A stretch of 64,000 bases of DNA from Cryptomeria japonica (GCF_030272615.1 NC_081408.1:624493912-624557911), one strand, 5' to 3'. Positions 48,717-60,241 are shown, counted from the first letter of the stretch. The notes: generated from the letters alone by a model not told the origin. Numbers and translations: made by a program.

Positions 48717-49765
48717 TGAAAATTTTGTACACATGGGGAAATATACAAAATTGTGGTTTCAACTACAGCACACAAGTAAAAACTCTCCTAATTAAGAGAA
48801 GGCTCCCCCTATCTAACTAAAACTGAAATAAAAACAAGATGGTACAGCAGTCTTCCTTCTTTCTTCAAGAAAGACAATATCCTTTTCTCTTCACAGAAAA
48901 GGATAGCGATTGAATATGAACAGCAGTAACCACTTTTAAGTAAAATGAGAGAAAGGAAATGAAGTTTCCTGAAAGCGCAAAGACTTCCGTCACTTCCTTC
49001 GGGACGGGACAACAATATCAAGCTCAAAGACTTGACTATTGGAAATCCTATCTACCCTTTGTTATATTAAATTTTACAATGAATAAAAGACAACAGCTCA
49101 AAGACTGGAATAATTTATTCTTTTAACACAAAGACAAGAACTAATGCAAGCTCAAAGACTTGCTGCTATTTCTTATCAAACAATAATTTTTCCTCAAGAA
49201 TAGACGCAAGCTCAAAGACTTGCTGCTCCTTCTAGAGATTTCCTATTTTAATGAATCTTCTCTACTTGCAGCTCAAAGACTTCAAATCAGATTGGACTAA
49301 GCTCCTTTAGAAACACTTTGCATAGAATAAATAAAAAGAGTCCAACTCAAACTTGTAGCTCAAAGACTTCTTGCTGTAAATTTGGCAGAGTTTTTGCTTG
49401 CTTTCCCAAAAGATAAAGATTACAAAGGACCCTCTCTTCTATTTATAGGAGAGGAGCCTTGAGAAAAAGGTGGGAGGATCCTAACTAACTTGAGAAATTC
49501 CCTCAACCACCAAGACCTATTCAACAACTAATTATGACTTCATTAACTAACTAAGACTTATTCCAACTACAGTCCTAATTGGACACAACTTGTAGTTGCC
49601 TTACAAGTAATTACAAAAGTGCAAGTAAGGAGTTAACTTGCAATTACAAAAATGCAAGTGATGACAACTTGCAATTACAAAAATGCTTTTACTAGTAAAC
49701 TTGTCGAAAGGGAAACTACAATTTTGAAATTATAATTTCGAATTTACAACCAAGTGTTAAAAACA
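48710..49765 (-). mobile_element. 5' LTR of element B (1,056 bp)
   Basis: On the minus strand it starts TGTTTTTAACACTTGGTTG and ends CAACCAACA. The inner edge is fixed by the primer site. A minus-strand TATA box (CCTATAAATAG) lies at 49,439-49,446, followed by a plausible R-U5. The U3 part holds three copies of TTTTGTAATTGCAAGTT. The word AGCTCAAAGACTT recurs about six times between 49,020 and 49,370. The outer edge is inferred from the inverted ends and cannot be confirmed without the missing 3' LTR. Confidence 0.65.
49439..49446 (-). promoter_or_regulatory. TATA box of element B LTR
   Basis: The minus strand reads TATAAATA inside CTCCTATAAATAGAAGAG, positioned in the 5' LTR to drive gag-pol transcription on the minus strand. 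Confidence 0.6.
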
Positions 49766-49766
49766 C

Positions 49767-52700
49767 TTAAGTTGCACTTCTTGAAGATATGAACAATTCG
49801 AACTTCTGAATAACTTTCTGCAATTCATCAGGATCTGGTTCATGAGTGTTCATAGCCACCACCCTAGTCTTTACGACAACATCATGGCATTAGCATAGCA
49901 TGGAGTTGCCCTTTTCCAATGCGGACCGGATTTCCTGCAACTCAGTTTGATACTTAATCAATATTTGAATGGAAGCGACTGAGAATTGCTCACTTCTCCA
50001 TTCATCATGAATCTTGAGTTGCAGATCTGCAAGAACTTCTTCCTCGGGCAGCAACTCATCATTCTGATTTAAAATGTCGCAGGATGCCTTTTTACAACGG
50101 GAGGTAACATCTTGAAAGACTGCTTCACGCAACTTTAAGATCTCATCAATTTCTTCAATGAGTGACTTGAGAACAAGAGATTTGTTCTCCAGAAGTTCCT
50201 CATATTCAATGTACATGACTCTGGAAGGAATTACGTCATGCACCTGAAGAACGCCCAACTGATGTTGAGGCATCTTTCGCTAAGAAACTAAATTTCTCTC
50301 AGCCTTCTCCAAATTTAATTTGAAAGCACACAAGATTTGATTCAACTTATCTTCAATGGTTTCCAATTTAACCATTGTTTCAAATACCTGTCTTATGACT
50401 TGTGAACATAAGTCATGCAATTGATCAACCCAGGTGTCTAAGGCTTGAACATTTTGGGCGGCTCTCTCAATACCTTGGATTGGTTCACCGGCCTTGGAAG
50501 AAACAGGCACTTGGCCTTCTCCATTTGAAGGTAGAGTAATACTTTGGATGGCTCCCATGAGTCTTTGATTCTCTACTTCCAATTGATCTTTCTTGGTCAA
50601 CACCTCATCATATCGTTGTACCAATGTAGCCACTATTTGTTGAGCATCATGTTTGACAACCTCATGAGTCTGCTTACCCAGTTGCACTTTTGTGATCCGA
50701 TAATCAGCTGCTTGCATTTCTTCAACCGGTTTATCTGATATTGGTTCAGCAATTTCTACCACTCTCATCCAATTTTCATCAACGATCACCCTCAAAACTG
50801 TCTTTGCCCTCTTAATAGCTTTAGGTTTTGATTGTTTCAACTGTTGGTAGTCAAAGGCATCAAGTGAGATCACCTGCTTCTTCCTCTTTGTAGTGAAAGA
50901 ACTGAGCCATGGAGGTAAAGCCATTAACTCTGATTCTAGAATAGAGGGAGAAGTAGTCTCTATTTGAACAATTGTGGTGATCTTGGGAGAAGTGTCCGTC
51001 TAGATAGCCACCATAGTCTACTGAGTGACGACAGGATGTGATGAAGATGTCATGAACTCATCAAAACAAGTCATAGAAGTATCAATATCAGACACAGGTA
51101 CATATGAAGGATCATCTGAAAAGATATTCAACAAATTTTCCTGAGAACGACCTTGAGATGGTTCTACTGCTGAAAGTGGAAGGACGTTCTGCGGAGATTT
51201 TGAAACTAAAGGGGCAGATTGAGAGCTCACATCTATCACAGGAGGAAACATGGGTACCTCAATAGGAAGTGAAGAAAGAGAATTATGTGGGGACTCTATA
51301 GAAAACGACTGAGGAGCACTATCAGATTGAGTTTCTTCCTCTAAAGCTTCAGGATCAATCACATAAATTTCCAACCGTGGCTTCTCCTTACCTTGGACTG
51401 TTATTTCCTGGGGAGGAAGCACCATTGCACGACTAACTCATAGTTTGATCCTTGTACTAGAAGAGGATGCACCTTCTTTATTGTCCAGTTGAATTTCAGA
51501 CTTCCGCCCAAGAGGACCTGTAGAATCATCTTCTTTCCCAACCTTAATCTTAATGAGCTCGACACCATTGTTCTTAAGCCAGATATTGGTATTGGCAAGA
51601 ACTGACTGAAATCTATCCAGGATAGAAGTGCCTTCCTTATGGGACCAGTGGATAGAAGGAAGTGGAGCCTCGTCAACATTCTGATTGACAAACTCAGGAT
51701 CAAGAATGTTGCCATCATCAATCATCCCTTGTGGCACGTTCACGAGGTTTAGATCCACAATCTGTTCTGCAGTGAGTCGGCAGTAATCCATCTTGCGTAT
51801 CTCCTTTTCGGTACGGAGATCAACCCAGATATCTTCTATCCGATGCACGTGGATGAAGGTCTTCTTGATCTTCTCCTTCATGCCTCAGTAATCGAAATCA
51901 GCTCTAGGTTTGAATCTTTTGAGTCTAATTTCCTGCAACTCGGTCTCCATAGCCCTGGCCTTGATTGAAGTCATTAGAGAATATTAACCAATCTTCAATG
52001 GGTTGTTGGAAGAAATACCCATGCCAACCTTGTGCTTAACTGACTGATGTGTATGCACAGCCATGATCTGTCTTCCCAATTCCATGAGAATAATCTTATC
52101 TGTTGGGTATCGTGGGAGCATGTAAGGCTGCCCGCCATAGCATCCAACTCTCATGTAGGTAAAAGTTGGAAACTGGAGAAACAAACAACCATATTATTTC
52201 ACCTTTTCCCATGCTTCATTTGAGACTCTTTTGTTCTTCAGGTTCTTGTCAAATTGACACAAGTAATGACCAAAGAAAGCGTCCTGAACCCTTCTGAAAT
52301 GAGACCTACTTGATCTTAGAGGCAACTGATCATAGTATTCCCAAACCGGTACAAGCATGCGGTCACCCTTGGTGGAAAGACCTGGGAAATGTCTAAGTGA
52401 TGCAGCAATATACACGAGATATGAATTCATGTAGAAGGTGAAAGTAGTAGAGATGACTGCAAGTTGTTCGCACAAAGCATCACTGATGATCTCACCCCAA
52501 CAGATGTGCTGAGACTACCTTATTAACATAATAAATTGGTACATCCAAGGTTCAAAAACATTGGAATGTTCCAATCCCATCATACGACTCAGAAGAGTAA
52601 TAGTATCATGGATCTCATTTTTGAAATCAGACCGACATAACTTTGCCCATCTGGTAAGCGCAGTGCGAGGTTCATGAATCCATTTGTTGATATGATGCTT

Positions 52701-53213
52701 ACAGACTTTCTCCCTTTTGGCAAAGTATTCAACTACACTTTGCTTGGAGATCTCTATATAAATGGTTTCAGAAGGTATTTTGAAAACCTTCTCTATAGCT
52801 TCTGCATCCAAACGAATGATCACTTCTCCATCATCATTTTTAATAACTCGTGTCTCTTTATCAAAATGATGGGCACATGCTAGAACAAATTCCGGTTCTA
52901 GGGCAGCAACTGGAAAGGATGCAGCATGATGGATATGGCTGTCCAGCAACCGTTATATATCCCCCTCCTTCGGATCTTCAATCCTTTGTATGAATTCGGA
53001 CATGTCAACATGCCCTATCTCAGTATCATTGATATGATCAAGGGAGGAGGAAACCTGTGATTGCGGAACTTCATTTTGGTATTTATCATACCTATATTTC
53101 ATCTTTTTTGGAGTGGGAGATGATGATACATCTGTCATCTGGAAACAACTGGGAATGCTGCAATGTAAATCCAAGAGTATCAAGGCAACATCAAAGTCAG
53201 TATCTTTAGACAT
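49767..53213 (-). pseudogene. Unidentified frame X, about 1,150 codons, broken only by stop codons
   Basis: From a Met at 53,213 to a TAA at 49,767 one minus-strand frame holds with no frameshift. It is interrupted by stops at 52,953, 52,515, 52,194, 51,984, 51,885, 51,438, 51,018, 51,000, 50,280 and 49,890. Composition is clearly protein-like. The first 400 codons form a hydrophobic, globular part (EPEFVLACAHHF; LSRMMGLEHS; PWMYQFIML). A helical charged part follows, then a Ser/Pro-rich acidic linker (51,420-51,020), and a Lys-rich and coiled-coil C-terminal part (50,920-49,890). The globular part vaguely recalls accessory frames of plant retroelements, but I cannot name a family. It has no protease, RT or zinc knuckle. 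It ends two bases before element B's LTR, so B may have inserted at its end, or X may be an extra frame of a B-like element. Confidence 0.6.
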
Positions 53214-54872
53214 TTTTACTCCTCCAAATGGGAAAGTTCGACTTTAGTACTTTGGATTTGTGAGAGGAAATATAAGAGGTGGAAAGTTAAGTTTTTGACT
53301 TATGTCGGGTTTTGAAACATGTTTTGCAAGTACACAAGAGGGAAGTACAAACGTGCAATCGGGTTTCCAAATTCCGAATGCAATTATACTTGCAAAACAC
53401 GAAGCATGAATAAATGGAAGGAGAATGAATTTTCAGTTTGGAAGTTGGGAAGAACACATTTGCAATTGGTTTTATAAATCCAAATGCAAATTTACTTACA
53501 AACTGAAAATCGAAGGAATGGATGAAAAAATGGTGTTTAGGCAGATAGGAAATGGCGAGGATAATAAGTACGGATGAGGGAATTGGAAACGGATGGGTAA
53601 AAATGAATTTCAAGAAGATCACTTGGAACTTTATCATGCCAAAATGGGAACAACTTGCAACTTGCAATCCGGATTTCAAAACCCGAAATTGGGAAGAACT
53701 TGCAACTTGCAATCCGGATTTCAAAACCCGAAATTGGGAAGAACTTGATTTTTTCGTCATTGAAACTTGATTTTTGGACTAAAGAAGGTTAAGTATTTGT
53801 CCAAAAAGGGAAGAACACATCTTGAGGTAGAACTTTTCACACTTGCAAATTTCTTTGCAAATTGGGAAGATTGCAAATTGGGAAGAGCACATCTTTCTTA
53901 TTTTGAAACTTGATTTTTTTTGCACCAAAGAAGGTTAAGTCTTTTTTTCAAAAAGGGGAAGAACACAAATTTTCCTCTTACTTGCAATCGGGTTTCTAAA
54001 ACCCGAATGCAAGTAAAGAAGGAGAATTACAAAGGGGAAGAACAACTTTACTTTACAAATTTCTTTGTAAAATGGGGAATTTCCTCTCATAAACCCGTTA
54101 TGAACATGAACAAAACTAAAACTAAACAAGAAAATGCAAGGAAAGAAATAAGAAAGAAATACAAAAATAAAAAATTACCTTGCAAGGTTGAGAAGAAATC
54201 CAAACTTGGAGAATCAACCCAGCATGGAAGATGATGCCCTTTAAATAGAATTTACACAATGGAAAAAATTTAGCCATGCATTGTGACAAAAGCAAAACCG
54301 ATTTGCTATAAAAATGCCATGTAAAAATGCCAAGGAAGTAGTTCGAAACTGATTTCATTCATCATTAAATACAAGACAAAGAAAAAACGATTTAAGATTG
54401 AAAGCATACCTTATAGGTGAAGAATGCATTTTTGGCAAAAAACGTGACTGGTTTTTAGGGCTTTTTTGCTAATCCGAAACCAAAAATGGGCATAAAATGG
54501 TTTGATAAATGCTTAGAATCCAACGCATTTATGGTTGAGTTAAAAACGCCTTAGAAATAGATGGATTGAAACCCCCAAACCATGGCAAATCGCATAAATG
54601 CATGATTCAGAAAAAACGCTTTGAATAAGACAAATGGCGAAAAAATGGTTTGATGAATGCATGGAAAATGGGTTTGAATCCTTCAAAGTTGCAGCAAATC
54701 CACACTTGGAAGGAATCGCTACATTTCGTCCAAAAAATTCGAACCCAAATCAGCTTGCAATGGTATGGAAGAATTTCGGGTTTTGGAAACAAAACAAGTA
54801 GTTTTATAAAATGTTCTTTTTGCCTCTTAAGGCAAATTTCGGGTTTTAGAAAAGAAATTACAACTTAAATTA
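53214..54872. other. Non-coding upstream region of frame X with a 46-bp tandem repeat
   Basis: Two near-identical 46-bp units (53,645-53,690 and 53,691-53,735) carry AACTTGCAACTTGCAATCCG and GATTTCAAAACCCGAAATTG. Related GGGAAGA and ACCCGAATGCAA words recur to about 54,010. No coding domain is supported. It may be leader or LTR sequence of the element that carries X. Confidence 0.45.
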
Positions 54873-55087
54873 CTTGTAATAGGGAAATAGAATTCCCTTT
54901 ACAAGTGATTTCACTTAAAACATGTAAAGGGGTTTTAAAATCCCATTTACAAGTTTTATTTTAACATTATAAAAATAACTTTAAGTTACAAAGACATGTA
55001 AAGGGGTTTTAAAATCCCTTTTACAAGTTTTATTTTAACTTAAAGTCAAACTACTGGTAATGGGGGTTTTAAAACCCTCATTACAAG
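54873..55087. repeat. Array of four 33-bp near-palindromes
   Basis: Units at 54,873-54,905, 54,921-54,953, 54,995-55,027 and 55,054-55,087 share the pattern TGTAA-AGGGG-TTTTAAAA-TCCCT-TTACA. They are separated by A/T-rich spacers with TTTTATTTTAAC. Each could fold on itself. The array lies between X and the right part of the C LTR. Confidence 0.8.
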
Positions 55088-55429
55088 TTTTATAAAAACT
55101 TGCAGTTGGAGAAAAATTCCCCTACAAGCCAAAAAGCTTCAAGGGGGTTCTGAAAAACAAATTACCAGTTACTGGTAATTATCGAAAAATTCCCCCACAT
55201 TGAAGCAAAAACATAGCAAACGGACTCGAAACGCGACAAAATTCGAAACGTAGCTTGGGGATGGATCAACGATCAATCCAGTCCAAGGATGGGGCGAATT
55301 TCTGCCTCGGGAAGCGTGCCATAGAGTAAAAATTTTCATTTTTTAACAAAAATTTCTATATGATAGTCCAATTTTTGAAATAAAAAATTGAGGAAATCAG
55401 AAAAGCTAAGGATTTGAACATAATTGCAA

Positions 55430-56995
55430 ATTTCAGTCCTGACCCTTCCAAAGGGTCCAAAGCAAAATTCCCCAAAAGACCTATTTCTTCACTAAGGACA
55501 TCAAACAGTGGACATACATGGCAAGGAAAGGATTCAAAAGATCAAGTCTAAAGCAAGATGAGTGAAAGAGGGGCATGAATTGAGCCAAAAGAGCAAATTC
55601 GCTCTTAACCCTTCCAAAGGGTCCAGAGCGAAATTCCTAGCAAGACTCTCTATTTTGCCTAATGCACTAAAAGGACCTTGTTTTAAGCTAAATATATGGC
55701 GAATTGACTTGATTATGGTAAGACGAGATTTGATAAGTCAAGTTTGAGGTAAGTTGAGAGGAAAAGAAGTGTGAATTGAGCCTAAAGACAAATTTCGCTC
55801 CTGACCCTTCCAAAGGGTCCAGAGCGAAATTTCTTAAACACCTATTTTCTCCTTGTTCGAGGTCAAAATCTTAGTTCCTAAGCCATGGTTGAGAGAAGAT
55901 GGATACATACTTGCCTTAAGAAGTCAATGGAAGTAAAGGCAATGATGGATTTGAGGTCAAAAGACAAAATTCACTCCTGACCCTTCCAAAGGGTCTAGAG
56001 AAAAATTTTATAGAATCCTCCTTTTGCTTCAAATTTGAACTAATTTTGTACCTTGAAGCCTTAGTTAGGATGTCATCATGCCTTGGAAGCAATTGAGGGG
56101 TGAAAGGTGGAGGATTTGGGCCTAAAATGCAAATTTCGCTTCTGACCCTTCCAAAGGGTCCAGAGCGTAATTCTTTCTAAGCTCCTGACCCTTCCAAAGG
56201 GTCCAGAGCGTAATTCTTTCTAAGCTCCTGACCCTTCCAAAGGGTCCAGAGCGAAATCCTTAGGACTCCTCCTTATTTCATCTAATGCACCCAAGAGATC
56301 TTGTTTTAGGCTAAATTGAGGGCAAATTCACTTGATGATGATGGAGGAAGATTTGAAAAAAAGAAGAATGGTGTCAAAATGCAAATTTTGCTCCTGACCC
56401 TTCCAAAGGGTCCAGAGCGAAATTTCCTAAAACCTCTATTTGCTCCTTGTTGAGACCAAGATCTTGATTTCTAAGGCATGGTTGGGAAAGAATTGATATG
56501 TACTCGCCCTTGAAAAGTGATTTGAGGCAATGAAATGATAGAATTGAAGCTAAATCACAAAATTCGCTCCTAACCCTTCCAAAGGGTCCAGAGCGAAATT
56601 CCTTATAGGCCCTGTCCTTGGCCAAGGTCCAAAGTGAAATTCTTCTTTTAGGCCTTTTTGGGGGTCAAATCAATGATGTCTTCAGGAGAGAGGGATTGAA
56701 AGGTCAAGTCTAAGACAAGACTAAGTGGAAAGGAGTATGAATTGAGCCTAGAGGATCAAATTCGCTCTTGACCCTTCCAAAGGTACGAGAGCGAATTCTT
56801 TCAAAATCTACATCTCACCTCCAGTTTGGGTAGAATCCTTGGTTCAAGAACTTTGCATAAGGAAGAATGACCTCATCCAAGCCTTAAGGACCTATAATCA
56901 TGGTTTGAACTAGTAGAAATGAGTAAACTTGATGAATTTATCCACAAATGTCAAATTCGCTCCTGACCCTCTCTAAGGTACAGAAGCGAATTTCT
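55430..56995 (+). repeat. Array of 43-bp palindromes at about 180-bp spacing
   Basis: At least eleven copies of a palindromic unit occur, starting near 55,430, 55,594, 55,789, 55,965, 56,131, 56,181, 56,225, 56,381, 56,555, 56,757 and 56,950. The best copies have arms AAATTTCGCTC and GAGCGAAATTT around inner arms GACCCTT and AAGGGTC with a 2-base internal mismatch. Apart from the tandem cluster at 56,131-56,260 (unit 44 bp), copies are 164-202 bp apart. Spacers are related to each other, with GAGGTCAAAATCTT and AAGGCATGGTTG-like words. This is a satellite-like array within the U3 of the C LTR. Confidence 0.85.
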
Positions 56996-57840
56996 TCTAA
57001 AAGTGTGTCTTTTCCTCCTAGCTTCAAGGGAAATTGATTCAAATATCTTCTTATTGATGATTTAAGGTAAGAAATGCCATGTTAGAATGAATATATATCA
57101 TGTATTCTTAATCATCTTTTGTTTGTTTTGCAGATCAACAAGATTGGGCTAGAAGAAAGAACAAACAACGGCGACCTATTCAAGTTCCATCATCATTAAA
57201 GACACCTCAAATGCATGGAGGACTTAACGTGCTTCTAAAGTGTTGGAAGACTTCAAGTGTTCAAGGAGTTGTAAGCTATCCTCAAGATCTTCATTTTACC
57301 ACATGGAAAAATCACAAGATGACAGAGAAGAAGGATCTTACAAGCACTTCAAGGCGAAGTATGCTACCAGAGAAGGGGTGACTTGACCGTGAGGAGGCCA
57401 AATCAAACACATGGGAGTCAAGGAGGTACGCTATTCATTAGGTACATCAAGGACAAAGGAGGATCAACCAAAATCAGTGCAAAGGTACATTGAAGAAGCA
57501 GATAGTTTCAGAAGAGTTAATCAAAGTTAGCTTCTCGGCATCACCAAATTGAGTGTCAAAGAGATACGAGCAAGTACCAGGCAAGGTGGCGTCCCAGTCA
57601 CTATTCCTCCAGTCTGATAGCTCCACCTCAGCATGTCCAGATTCAATGTACCTGACTCACCAGTGATGACACAAACTTCGAAGCACCTACCCCTATTTCC
57701 TATTGGTTCTTAAATTTTAAATGTGATTTTCTCATTGGCTAAGAGAGTTTGTTGTAACAAACCCTAGTTAGGGTTTTCATCTTGTAATCCTAGCCATTGA
57801 TTGTAAATCAATCAAAGCCATTGAAATGTAAAGAGCTCTC

Positions 57841-57849
57841 TATATAAAG
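57841..57849 (+). promoter_or_regulatory. TATA box of the C LTR (copy 2)
   Basis: TATATAAAG follows AAGAGCTCTC and lies 866 bp from the LTR end, at the place of the TATA box in copy 1. Confidence 0.65.
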
Positions 57850-58718
57850 CTCTGGATCTTCATTTGTAAAGGTTAATAGTTAGCTAATAGAGAATAGTGA
57901 ATAGTTAGAAATTAGTCAATAGTGAATAATCAGTAAAAATGGAATAGCAACTAGAATAGCATAGGAGGAAAAGGCAAGAAATTGTTGCCTAAATTGTAAA
58001 TGAACTCCATTTTCATTGAAGTTATGGTGAAATGTGTCGTTTCTTTGCAATATGCATGGTCTCTTATTGAATCTTCATTTTAGATGATGGTTAATTAGAT
58101 TGAATAAAGGAAGTTATTGAATGCATTGCGTGGAATCCACCTAGTCCAAACCACTAGCCTCTTGCTGACTGTAAGTGTGCCCTGCGTGGTCAACTGGCAT
58201 AGAATGAGCTTAATCTCGAGTCGTTACACGTCTATTGTTCATGCATTATCTTGAATGGTGATCAGTGCCTGATGGCGTACGATTTGAACATATTCAAAGC
58301 ATCCCTTAGAAGATCGCACTAAGTTGGTGTTGAATTGCTTAGCCTCATGGTGAGACCCAACCCAGGACTCCAACTAGTCATTCATCCATCTTCTCGCATT
58401 CTAGGTCTTAGAGTAGACTTTCTGAGCCCTGTATCTTTTGATGTTTCTTTATCTTCCAGCTAGTAGATAGGACTTGAGTTCTAGCAAATCAGACGCTTAG
58501 GCATTCAAATTTAAGTCCCCTTGTGATTCCAGCATAATCACATCAGACCAAATTGAGCTTATCCACACGTAGAGACCCTACATATAAGAACCTTCGAGTT
58601 ATTTCGATTGATCCTTAGGAAAATCTTCAACATTCGGATAACTTTGTTCAAGAGAGGATAAGATACCTTGGTATTTTATTTTGTGTTCGCATGTGGATAT
58701 GAGACACATCAACAGAAT

Positions 58719-58736
58719 TGGCGCTAGAGGGAGGGC
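58719..58736 (+). other. Primer-binding site of the C element
   Basis: TGGCGCTAGAGGGAGGGC begins four bases after the LTR end at 58,714. Position and the leading TGG fit a site complementary to a tRNA 3' end, but I cannot assign the tRNA. Confidence 0.65.
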
Positions 58737-59090
58737 ATGATCGTGATGAACACTGAGCAACTGAAATCCAGATTTTATTAAGTCATATTTAGAGGAGATG
58801 TCCAGAGCTTTTTACCCTCTTCACACTCAACAAAATAGAAGCAAAAGAAAGGTGAGCGAATGTGAACTCTTGAATCCAAGGAAGATCAGTGGAAAGCCAT
58901 CTTCAACGCTCGACGGAAGTGGAACAGAGAAGGAAGGTGATCGCTAAGTCGTCAATTGGACTTGTGAAGAAAGGAAACAATTTGCGCAGTTGGAACCAGT
59001 TGAGCTTTCAAAGCTAAATTTGAGATTTCAAGATCTCTCTTATTCCAGAAAATCAAAAAAAATCAAAAAATCAAAAAGAAAGATTTCTCA

Positions 59091-60012
59091 ATGGAGCGAC
59101 AATAGTTTCACGATGAGCAACAAGTTGATATTCCTCAACTTTGGTGGAGATTGAATACACAACTTTATCCACGCCGATTGTCCAAGTTTGCAAGGCCAAG
59201 GCAATGTCGAATCCATGAGACGGATGAACATGATGAAATGCATTGCTTGAAATACTTATCAAGGATGGAATCGGCAGCGCAGGGCAAAATCATCTTTTGG
59301 GATGTCCCCAGGGGAGAAGCATAAGAAGGCAGCTTTAGTGTCCCAGAGAGCAAGGATCCTCTTACGAGCTTTTGGTGGATGATCAAGAGTCAGCTTATTT
59401 TGAATGGTGAAATGCGATTAGAAAACATATTACTACCATTGTGGTGTAGGATTTATAATGCACCTCACTCCGAGTTTACTTGCTCATTGTGTGAAATGGC
59501 CATCAACCAAGTCAGGTATCAATTTGGAATGTCAATCTTATCCAAAGAAGAGTGCATCGTGAACAAATCCGGGGGTGCACATCTCGCAGCTGAATTCAGA
59601 AGAACATACGAACAAGATATCACTACACCACCTGATTGTGAAGGAAGCCAGTTGCACGTCGACGATACAAATGCACCTGATGATCAATGTATTGCAATAA
59701 GTAGCTCACCATGCCTTGCACCTGAAGAAGAATGCCATGAAACGAAAGTTGAAGAAGCAGTTGGGAATGCTCAAGTAGTGATAAAGGAAGATCCAAGTGT
59801 TGAAAAACAAGTCAAGGAAGACAATGATTCACATCCCTTTTAAGAAAAGGAATTTCTCGAAAAGTTTTCATTCATGCTACAAAAGGAGATCATTGAGAGT
59901 GAATTGCAAGAGGTTTCAAATAGCATCCTTGAAGAGGACAATCAAGTTGAGATGTTGAACAAAGAGCTACAAATCATCATAAGTAAGCCCAAGTATGAAA
60001 AACAATTCGAGG
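59091..60012 (+). pseudogene. C element: first internal reading frame (remnant)
   Basis: The frame starts at an ATG 372 bp after the primer site and stays in register to 60,012. Stops are at 59,103, 59,322 and 59,842, each one C-to-T change from a Gln codon. The open core is 59,379-59,843. The first half has aromatic and basic residues (WWRLNTQLYPRRLSKFARP) and a CSLC...H pattern; the second half is acidic. No capsid motif or zinc knuckle is evident. It may be gag or an extra frame upstream of gag. It is fused at 60,013 to the tail of the 3' LTR by deletion, so its C-terminus is lost. Confidence 0.5.
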
Positions 60013-60236
60013 GGACGCTCAGGCATTCGAATGTAAGTGCCCTTGTGATTACAACATAATCACATCAGACCAAATTGAGCTTATCCACAAGTAGAGACCC
60101 TACATATAAGAACCTTGGAGTTATTTCGATTGATCCTTAGGCAAATCTTCAACATTAGGATAACTTTGTTCAAGAGAGGATAAGATACGTTGGTATTTTA
60201 TTCTGTGTTCGCATGTGCATGAAAGACGCATCAACA
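60013..60236 (+). mobile_element. 3' LTR remnant of C copy 2 (last 224 bp)
   Basis: It aligns over its whole length with 58,491-58,714, sharing CACATCAGACCAAATTGAGC and TTTGTTCAAGAGAGGATAAG. It ends at the ATACC target duplication. The upstream 3.8 kb of this LTR are missing. Confidence 0.85.
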
Positions 60237-60241
60237 ATACC

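Larger units (their letters stand above)
55200..58714 (+). mobile_element. Right part of the C copy 2 5' LTR (left edge approximate)
   Basis: From about 57.4 kb it parallels copy 1: GATAGTTTCAGAAGAGTTAA with CAAAGTTAG, then the TATA box, TCATTTGTAAAGGTTA and GTTAG repeats, and the terminal block from TTTGTTCAAGAGAGGATA to ACATCAACA. With the 515-bp left part, a start near 55.2 kb gives a total near 4.0 kb, in line with 4.2 kb in copy 1. The exact resumption point is not visible. Confidence 0.65.
43552..60236 (+). mobile_element. Family C element, copy 2, with nested insertions (16.7 kb)
   Basis: The block starts TGTTGTGACG and ends ACATCAACA-type sequence. The pentamer ATACC lies on both sides (43,547-43,551 and 60,237-60,241). 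Element A's protease frame stops at one edge and continues at the other. Parts in order: left part of the 5' LTR (43,552 to about 44,066); element B and frame X; right part of the 5' LTR (from about 55.2 kb to 58,714); primer site (58,719); a short internal region with one decayed frame (59,091-60,012); and the last 224 bp of the 3' LTR (60,013-60,236). A deletion from the internal region into the 3' LTR removed the remaining coding sequence. Confidence 0.85.

Noticed and set aside
49766-49881. Alternative outer LTR boundary of element B at CAACA, 49,877-49,881
   Set aside because: Frame X continues in register through this stretch with coding-like sequence to 49,767, so the LTR edge is better placed at 49,765.
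49767-53213. Stop-codon recoding or an altered code to explain X
   Set aside because: All three stop codons occur, neighbouring dead elements show the same type of change, and plant nuclear genes use the standard code; decay is simpler.
53287-53760. 157-codon minus-strand frame with an internal peptide repeat
   Set aside because: The peptide repeat simply reflects the 46-bp DNA tandem repeat; frame and composition look non-coding.
55430-56995. CRISPR-like array
   Set aside because: Regularly spaced palindromic repeats are present, but spacers are 130-150 bp and related to each other, there are no cas genes and the DNA is a plant genome.
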